Positions 1 through 64,000 of a stretch of 64,000 bases of DNA are shown here, in pieces. The notes below the pieces were generated by a model. It did no database searches. It was not told the DNA's origin and worked only from the letters and a program-made list of their open reading frames with translations. The position numbers and the translations under genes are program-made. Numbering within the stretch: position 1 is the stretch's first letter; each line of letters starts with the position of its first letter. This stretch comes from Puffinus mauretanicus (taxonomy: Eukaryota; Chordata; Aves; Procellariiformes; Procellariidae): positions 558,001-622,000 of the forward strand of contig JAJKFH010002068.1 in assembly GCA_023333565.1 (NCBI GenBank), read 5' to 3'.

Positions 1-1
1 A

Positions 2-181
2 CTGCTCCTCTCGGCCTTGATCATCATCCTCTTCTGCATCATTCTGTGGCCGGTCCAGTGCGCCCTGAAGACGGGGAACCTGCGCTGCTTCACAAGGACG
101 GTTGCGATGAGCAGGCCCGAGTACCTTCCCTCTAAACACACCACAGCGGCAGCACCCGTCACACAACCCCCCTTCCAGTAG
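2..181 (+). CDS. C-terminal end of an unidentified transmembrane protein (partial, 3' terminal exon)
   Basis: This is the last 59 codons of an open frame that enters from outside the window and stops with TAG at 179-181. The first 17 or so visible residues are strongly hydrophobic (LLLSALIIILFCIILW) and read as a membrane-spanning helix. A tail of about 40 residues follows, cysteine-containing near the membrane (VQCALK, LRCFTR) and rich in Ser, Thr, Ala and Pro towards the end (YLPSKHTTAAAP), finishing PPFQ. This fits the last helix and cytoplasmic tail of a single- or multi-pass membrane protein. I do not recognise the family. It converges tail to tail with the phosphatase gene. The neighbour I would expect downstream of mammalian PTPN6 (PHB2) does not match this tail. 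No splice acceptor is visible because the exon starts outside the window. Confidence 0.6.
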   Translation: MLLSALIIILFCIILWPVQCALKTGNLRCFTRTVAMSRPEYLPSKHTTAAAPVTQPPFQ

Positions 182-590
182 CAGCGAGGCAGCCCCTCGC
201 TCCCGTCGAGCGAGGCTGGCGGCTCCCTCGAGGCAGGAACAGGGCCTGCCGCCCCGACGGCATTCCTCGGATTGCTGGCAGACCCCGCGGCCCCCTCCCC
301 GCGCTCCCTCCCTGCCCGCACTTGAACACACGCATCCACCTCCAGCAGCTCTGCTGAAATACTCGCCCGCCGAGCTGTTTCCAGCCCAGGAATGCTCCGA
401 GGAGCTGCCTCAGCATCCTGCTGCCAACCTCTCCGTGGAAACCAGAGCTCTGAAAGCCACAGACCGGTTTCTAGGGCTGTTTGCCTCGCGTGGCACGCGG
501 CCGTGGGCTGTCTTGGCTGGAGACCAGATGACAGCGGGTGCAGTTCCTCCAACTCCCTCAGGGAATAAAGGGCTATTTTTGCAAACTGAA
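182..590 (+). other. Probable 3' UTR of the plus-strand membrane-protein gene
   Basis: This GC-rich stretch follows the TAG stop without any further coding frame I can support. It ends just past an AATAAA hexamer at 564-569, which is followed by a T-rich stretch (GGCTATTTTTGC). The extent is inferred from that signal only. Confidence 0.4.
564..569 (+). terminator. Candidate polyadenylation signal AATAAA for the plus-strand gene
   Basis: This is a canonical AATAAA about 385 nt after the stop codon at 179-181, with T-rich sequence immediately downstream. It is the first canonical signal on this strand after the stop. Cleavage would fall roughly at 580-595. Confidence 0.4.
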
Positions 591-2430
591 GGTTCTACAT
601 GATTATTCCTAAGAGGAGCTGGGATTGGGAGGGTAAAGACATGTCAAAGTCGTATAAGCAGATGAAAATTATCCTTATTCCACACGCTTGGAACATTTCC
701 GCTGTGTAATTCGGTGTTGGAGGTGTAAATGCTGCCTCCTGCTGACAAAACAGGGATCGATCACTGCTACTCACCTGAGCTCTGTTACCGTCCTGATGAG
801 CTTTTGAGTAGAACAGAGTAGCCATTCTACTCGTTTTTAACTAAGATGATGCCAAAAAAATCACTCATCCTTACCTGGAAAGCGATTTTGAACACAGGGG
901 GTGAGTTCGGTAGGCGCACCGACACAGCGGTGTAACCCTGCCCCTCGAGTTACTTCACCAGCAAACTTCATTCGTACTTTCCACAGGCAAACGGTTGCCA
1001 AAACAATAGAAGTTCCATCTTTTGACAGCTTTACCCTCCTAATCTTAAAATGTGTCAGTATTAAGACACAGGCCAGTTGCTTACACTATATTTTTATTTA
1101 ATGCAGTGATCTTCTGACAGTGATTAACAAAAGTCTTCATGATGAAGGCGGCTTACAAGTAAATGTTTTCTATTCAAACACATGGATGTAAGACAGTATT
1201 GTATGCAAGTACCATACGTGTATGTATTAAATTATGTTTTATACAATGCAAGGTGTCAATTTGTAGCAATTACTCCACATTTCCCTTCTTACTTGCAGTT
1301 GGAGGTGTTCACTTAGCAGTCCTGAGTCCAGCTGCATTCCCAGATCATGGCAGCTACACAGCGGGTGGCACGTCCGTACTCTGGCCCGTGCATCAGCGTC
1401 CCGGTGATGTACAGTCCTGCACACGTGGACAGCTTTATCCTGTAAAGTCACACTTACTACCATCTAGGCTGCGCTGTCCCACGTGTGCCTTCCCTCTGTG
1501 TTTACCTGATTTAACCTGAAAAATGAGAAGCTGCAAAGACTGCTCATCTTTTGCTTCTTCCCAGCTGGATGAAAGATTCTTCCAGCCTCCCTTTCCAGAA
1601 AATCTAATTTGAAATAGAAAAGGCTGAAGCAACGGCAGAAGTAACTCAAGTCTGTTGCTATGCAAAACTTCCATGGAAAGCTGCTGCATGTGCTGTATCT
1701 GCAACACCTTTGTTGTTCAGCTGCGGGCTGGTATTATCTGTGCCAGCCACATGTCTGCAGAAACTACTCCAGGTACTCTAACACCTTCTGCCAAAGCCAC
1801 TGAGCTTGACAGGGATTCCCACTTGTATCATCCTGGCCATTCCCCCGTGCTTGCCACTGAAAGGATATCTTCACAGCACCAGTTTAAGTGTGTTCTTGCA
1901 AAAAGTGACTCACTGAGACTTAAGGCAGAGAAGGCACTTCCATTTTACCCAAGGTGCGTTTTGGGACTAAGCCCAGCAAATAGACACTAGCAGAGATGAA
2001 GTGCTTTGTCATTCCATCTTTGTGAGCATTCAGCTCCCACTGATGAGACCTAAGGGCAGGGGAGAGGGAAATAACATCTTCAGCCTCATTAAATCTATTG
2101 TTACGGTGGCAAATGGGCCACGGAGATGTTCTCACAGTTCCAATTGTTCCTAGTAGTCTGTCACAGCATCCTTGTGGGGGCTGTCGCTTTGCACTTCCCC
2201 TTCTCACTATGTACTTGGAAATAAAGTTGAAGGCTTAGCTAACAGGCAGCTAAACCTCTCACTCTTGCATAGTCAAAAGGAAGATTCAAAACAAGTGAAA
2301 ACAGGGCCCTGAACAGTAGCATTTGGTGATGGGAGACATTCAGGATGCCCCGTTATCCACACCAACTGTCAGTCACTTTCCCAAAAAGCAAACTACTTAA
2401 AAAGAAAGGGGAAAAAAAAAAAAGCCTTGA
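591..2430. other. Intergenic gap between two convergent genes
   Basis: I see no conserved coding frame, RNA gene or recognisable repeat family here. Short open frames on both strands show no family resemblance and no splice context. The stretch separates the two inferred poly(A) sites. It could still hold unrecognised 3' UTR of either gene. Confidence 0.4.
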
Positions 2431-2442
2431 GAATATTCAACA

Positions 2443-2448
2443 TTTATT
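2443..2448 (-). terminator. Candidate polyadenylation signal for the SHP-type phosphatase gene
   Basis: On the minus strand this reads AATAAA. It is followed within about 20-35 nt by a T-rich run (2411-2422, seen as poly-A on plus), the usual layout of a vertebrate poly(A) site. It lies about 1.9 kb beyond the stop codon at 4358. Other hexamers further away are possible alternatives, so the site is inferred. Confidence 0.4.
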
Positions 2449-3594
2449 AAAAGTGCAATAAAAATAAACAGTTCTCCTGTCCCTGTGACAAGGGACCAGA
2501 AAGACCAGCCAGGAAATACAGCCAAGGTATGTCATTGTGCTTTTGTTCAACCCCTTCTGCGCAGTGCTTGGAGCCGGCACCCCAGGCACTAACACCCCAA
2601 CCACGCAGCAAGTCCGTCCAGTTCCAGAGACCCAGGAGGACTTCCAACATCAGCCCCACGCATGCTCTGGAGGTTCAGGCAGTGGCACGCAGACCCAAGG
2701 CTCCCCACAGAACGCACTTTCAGACGCTGATGAATCCTGCAGGAAGGGGTTCTTTGGCAGGACTGTTTGCAGGCTCTTAGGGCGGGAACAGCAGGAAGCA
2801 CTGGCAGTCACAAGTCAAGACTTATCAAGAGAGCTGGAATACTCCACTCGGTGACACACTCGTCTTCATGGCACTGGTCAAGTCACACACACTCCTACAA
2901 CACCCCTACTCAGCAGACACAACGCTTGCCTTGTCATATAGTTGCAGGGGGAAAAAAAGAAGTCACGCAGCAAGGTAATGGCAGAGCTGCATCAAGCTTA
3001 GAGGGGCCCAGCTCAAAAAGTTCAGCTCAGTTTAGTATCCTAGGCTGTTGCTCGCTAGGGGTGGCTAAAAGCACCGTGCACAGTCAAAGCTGCGTTCCTA
3101 CTCTTCAGCACCCATCAGCTAGGTGGGATTTCACTTAGCTCAACACTCAGACCCACGCAGTCCAAGGTGGAGATGCTCACCTCTGTCTCTCAACTCTGCT
3201 GTGGAACCCACGTGCAGAGCAGCTAGCAGACCCTCGGGCACACACAGGCGCGTCTGCTGACCTACAGCAGCAGGCATTGCTCGGTGTGCTTTGGCAGGGT
3301 TGCATAGAAATCTAGAACTGGTACAGCCAAAAGGAAGTGTCAGAAGAAGAATCAACAGAGGTGCAAACACCTGGGTCCAGGCAGTGCTCTCTATTTCTCA
3401 CCCTCACAGGCAAAGTTACTCCAGGATTTAGTCTAAAAACACTTCTAGCTTAGAAATGATTGACCTAATGAAAACATTAAAGTGTATAACATTTTACTAA
3501 CGCCTTAAGTGGGCAACCCTGGGAAAGCTCCTAAGCAAACAGTCATTTCTGTTCCTTTTAACAATCTGTGTGTAAAAAATAAGAATCTTAAATT

Positions 3595-3610
3595 AAAAAA
3601 AAAAAAAAAA
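3595..3610 (+). repeat. A16 homopolymer with A-rich flank
   Basis: Sixteen consecutive A are followed by CCAAACCAAAAAAC. It could be a retroposon tail, but no element body is recognised beside it. Confidence 0.5.
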
Positions 3611-4357
3611 CCAAACCAAAAAACTGAGCCTTGATGCCCTAATGAATGTCCAGAGGCACTTCCACATAAATATCAACCTACTGATACAGGGGAGAATGGG
3701 AGAAGATCCTTCTCATGAATAAGTTAGGTCAAGGCATGTTCTTAGGCGCAGACTCTGCTTGCTTCTTACAGTCAGCTTCTTATTTCCTCGCTGAATCCAA
3801 GGTGCTTGGGGAAGGCAAGACGGGCAAAAAAAATTGTCCGCAATTGCAGAACTTGGAAAGGGTGGACGTAAACACTGTAAATCCTGCATTCCAAAACAAG
3901 AAGGAAGAAAGGTGGCGTGGTTTATAACTGGGAGAAAAGTGCATTGATAAGGTTACAGAGCTGAGACACTCCCAGCATGTGAAGTCTCGCCTGCTTGTTT
4001 GCATACACAGCACACTCTTGTTCTCCAAGTCTGACAGCTTCCTGACATAACAGTCCAAAAAGCAGATCCCCCCCCTCACTGGTAACGTTGTAAACGTGTT
4101 TCCCTGTTGAGACCTCACTACCCCATTTCCCCCCTGTTCTCCCATCAGCAGCTGGCCACAGCCACATCTTTAGGCTCCGTCAAATTTCATCAAGGCATCA
4201 GCTTCCCCGACGCAGGCAGAGCCACAGAGATCTGCACAAGCGGAGCTGAAGAGGAGCTGGGTCAAAGGCAAAGTAAACAGATGGTGGTGACACTCTCAGT
4301 TGATCAAGGGAAGCATTCCTACCTGTACAGCCTCCATACAGCTCACCTCCGGCTCCT

Positions 4358-60856
<56,499 letters not shown>

Positions 60857-61300
60857 GGCTCCGCGGAGCTCCGCGCAGCGGCCCCGGCCCCGCGCCGACT
60901 GCCCGCACCGCCGCGCCCCGGCGGGGCGCCTGGGCCACGGGCCGGCGGGGAAACCCCTCCCTGTGACGCGGGGGAATCCCCGCCCTCCGCCCCGCCCGCC
61001 CGCGGAGGCGGCGCCCCGCCGCCCTCGGCCCGGCTCCGGCCGCGCTCCGGCCCGGTCCCGCCCGCCCCGGCAGCGCCCGCGGGCCCGGGGCGCCGCGCCC
61101 CTGCGCCGGGGGAGGCCCGCGGCCCCCGGTGGGCCGGCCAGCGGGGCCGGCAGCCCGAGGCGTGCGGCTGTCGGCAGCAGGTCGCACAGAGCCCTGGTCT
61201 GCCGGGTGCAAGGCCAGACGCTCGGCACTGGGCTGACGGGCACAGCGCCGGGCCCCGAGCAAGCAGCCTCCCCTCCTCCCGGGAGCCGTTCCCCTTCGCT

Positions 61301-64000
61301 CCGGGCTGGCAAGAGTGCTCTCCCGGCATGGCGCATCCACGCTCCTCGCTCGGCAGCTCCACAGTACCCGAGTCTTGACAGCACGTGAGATTTCACACCA
61401 GCAGCAATTTCGCCCGGCGCTCGGTACCCAAACACTACTGAAGGTCTAGATTTTGGTGTTGAGTTCACAAAGACTTGAGAGTCGTGCTACCGAGAGAAGG
61501 AAGCAAGCCACCAGACACTCAGCATCCAAGTCTGGCGAGGCTCAGCCACGTTTGCTGTTATCCCTAAACATCCCCAGCTCAGCACCCACTGTGGAGTCAC
61601 AGTGTCCCCAGAGTGTGTTCCCTGCTCTCATCCCAACGTCTATGGTGAGACAGGGATGGCGACACCCAAATCTTCCATGGGGGTAAGCTGGGGTCAGGTG
61701 CGCTAGAGGCATCCTATACGCTTTATACAAATAGAGCACATTTTGCCATCTGAAGTGTAAATTCAGAGGCCTTTAACAAATTCATGTCAAATACATGTTG
61801 CTTCACATAAAAGACAGAAATTAACCCAAAGAAATGCCCTGAATCTGGCACCTTTCATGAATGCTGGGTGAGAAAACAAAGCCAGCTGTCCAAGAGAGAG
61901 AAAAAGCCAGGATACAGCCAGCAAGCCCCCCCCCAGTCTACCCGTAGTGGCAAAAATAGCAGTTTTATAACTATAATAAGACTCAGCGAATTCCATGTCT
62001 ATTCGGGGAATACCCAGAGAGCTGGCAGCCGGAGCCAGCTCATTTCTCAGCGAGGAGGACTGGCGGGTTGCATAGCTTTCCTGCATGCCACTGGATTGCT
62101 CACGGGGCAACAAGGACCACAGAGGCCAAATAGCAACCCTGATAACAATGACCCCTGTCCTCTCCTTCCTCATTTCCCCTGCTACCGAGGCTCCTAGTTA
62201 CTGGGACCTTCTTTCATAGCACTGAGACTTCATTGTGAGAGACCAAACTGTGACTTCTGTGTGTGCCTGTCTTATACGGTGAGGGGGGACAAGACCCCTT
62301 CTCAGGGCAATGCACATGGTCGGGGAGGGACTGCTGTTCAGCCGCTTGGTTAAAAACAGATCAAAAGGAAACCCCTGGAACAGATCTGCCCCCTTCTTGT
62401 AAGATCCTGGTTTCTAGACTCCGCAACTGGGACGCAGATAACTGGTGAAAATGGTCCCCTCCTGCGAGATCTTAGCCTTCCTGTCTCCTGTCCATTGGAA
62501 TGCTTTGATCCCATGGAAATACCCAGCAGAGAAAGCCAGACTCTGGCCCGGGAGCTCTCTGCAGCCAGAACATCCCGTTTTGTCAGCGTTGGGATGGTGC
62601 CTGTCCCTCAGGGGACCTGTTGCGATAGAAAGGCACCGTGGCAATAGCGGACGTGCTAGATGTCTGTGTGACCCCATCTGCTCTCTAACCCGCTCAGTCT
62701 CAGCTGGTGGCTGGCTGGGAGAGGCTTTACTGGTGGCCAGGCCCTACCCTGCTACACTTCCCCCAGCAAGGACCCATGTTTCAGGCTGCCAGGCGCTCGC
62801 TGGAGGAACCTGCTCTGCTGAGTGCCCCAGGAATGGGGGAGCAGCCGGGCTCCTGTGAGCCTGGCATAGCTGGCCCAGAGAGCAGGAGAAAGTGGGTTTC
62901 AGCACCCTGGAGCCGGAGCTCTGGAGTCTGGTATTTCTGCCCCAGCCCTAAGGCATTTCCTGCTGCAGGCAGAGGAGAGCATATTTTTAGCCCTAATCTA
63001 TATGTTCTCCTGGGAATATCTACGGGTGTGGGAGAGTGGCTGGAAATGCCACGTGCTAATAACCGGGACAATAGTGGCAGCATGTCTAGGAGCGAAGAAA
63101 AGTGAGAACAGTCCTGGGGAGGCATAACGCTTGTCTTGCAATTACAGAGCGTGTGCCTGGGCTGGAGAATTCCCAGGGGACAGGGCAGAAGGTCCCCAGT
63201 GAGAACAGGGTTGACGTACCACCAAAATGCTGGCCACTGCTGGAGGGGAGAAGCAGTCACATGGGGCAGGAGACTCAGGAGAAAGCTCATCAGGAGAAAG
63301 CTCATCAGGAGAAAGCTCATCAGGAGCCTTTGTGTCCAGGCTGATCTCTGGGTTAAGACACCAGACTCTCCACAGGGAGTGTCTCTGAAGATGTTAAGTT
63401 CTGGGAAAAACGCTCCCAGGTCTTTAATGTTTGCAGTCAGGACAGCTATAAGGATCCCATTTCAGCTCCGTCTGTCATCCAGAGGAGCACCCAGTGCTAC
63501 TCAAAGTCACAATTTCCTCCTGAGCTGTTCACTGATATAAGCACAGATTCACATGCTTGCTCTTCCATTTGCAGGCTGGAAAGGGATAGCTGGGTGCCAG
63601 GACACAGCCACATCACATAGCTCTCCAGCAGCTGGTGCTGGGAATGCAGGAGAAGCAGCAGGGATTCCAGTCTGAGGGAAGGGAATCCCCCAGGTGCACT
63701 TTGGCCAGACGCTGTGAACTAGTCCCATTCCCTCAGGTCCGCATGGGGCCAGGACCCTCATGTTACACCACCTGAGAGACGGCAGCCCAGCACCAGCTCA
63801 GCTTTGGGGAGATGTTTGCACTCCAGCCACAGCCGCAAGAGCTCCATAAACCCTTAAATTCAGAGCATCTACATAGCCCTGAACAGTAGACCCTGTGACA
63901 GGCTCCTTTGATGAAGAGCCAGAAAGACTGTGTTGATGGGCCAGGTTGTCTACTTACAAACATCGCAGCCCCTTTTCTCTCTGAATAACCACGTTTTCCC
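61301..64000. other. Upstream flanking DNA, no gene recognised
   Basis: GC content falls away from the island. I see no recognisable coding exon or RNA gene. The only repeat is the 15-bp array at 63276-63326. Short open frames here show no family resemblance. An unseen upstream first exon or a neighbouring gene's distal exon cannot be excluded. Confidence 0.5.
63276..63326 (+). repeat. 15-bp tandem repeat, three copies plus a partial
   Basis: CAGGAGAAAGCTCAT repeats at 63276, 63291 and 63306, then a partial copy from 63321. Being a multiple of three, it yields pentapeptide repeats in the overlapping frames, which are not supported as genes. Confidence 0.9.

Larger units (their letters stand above)
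2443..4357 (-). other. Probable 3' UTR region of the SHP-type phosphatase gene, possibly split by an intron
   Basis: The stop at 4358-4360 is followed within 11 nt by a strong donor (CGGAG|GTGAGC, exon edge at 4347). The 3' UTR may therefore be interrupted by an intron and end in a separate terminal exon upstream of the poly(A) signal at 2443-2448. I cannot choose the acceptor by eye. No coding frame here resembles a longer SHP-1-type tail. An A16 run lies at 3595-3610. Confidence 0.4.

Noticed and set aside
63276..63326. Short regular repeats as a CRISPR-like array
   Set aside because: The units are directly tandem with no unique spacers, and the genome is clearly a vertebrate's.

Overview
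The window looks like non-mammalian amniote nuclear DNA, most probably from a bird. Genes are split by GT-AG introns, there is a GC-rich CpG-island promoter, introns are moderate in GC with few recognisable interspersed repeats, and the main protein resembles vertebrate SH2-domain phosphatases without matching either mammalian family member. The species call is an inference.

One gene dominates. A complete 15-exon coding region on the minus strand runs from the start codon at 60856 to the stop at 4358. Joined, it is 1785 nt and encodes 594 residues: N-SH2, C-SH2, a classical PTP domain and a short tyrosine-containing tail. It belongs to the SHP family (PTPN11/SHP-2 and PTPN6/SHP-1). I placed every exon edge by reading the sequence, and all junctions are GT-AG with consistent phase. 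The SH2 half, the MTSR first exon, the overall length and the tail look like SHP-2. Several PTP-domain segments look like SHP-1. It is too divergent to be the avian PTPN11 orthologue and too SHP-2-like to fit PTPN6 comfortably, so a third SHP paralogue is the main hypothesis. I leave the symbol open.

Layout by region. 1-181: last 59 codons of an unidentified plus-strand membrane protein, with a 3' UTR to about 590. 600-2440: intergenic gap between convergent genes. 2443-4357: probable 3' UTR region of the phosphatase. 4358-12155: exons 15 to 4, closely packed. 12156-24916: exons 3 and 2 with larger introns. 24917-60842: a 36-kb first intron with no gene I can support, only simple and short tandem repeats. 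60331-61300: a 20-bp minisatellite beside a CpG island holding exon 1. 61300-64000: upstream DNA with no gene recognised.

Expected function, from family knowledge: a cytoplasmic tyrosine phosphatase recruited by its SH2 domains to phosphotyrosine motifs on receptors and adaptors. It would be held inactive by N-SH2 docking on the catalytic cleft, and could couple to Grb2 through tail tyrosines.
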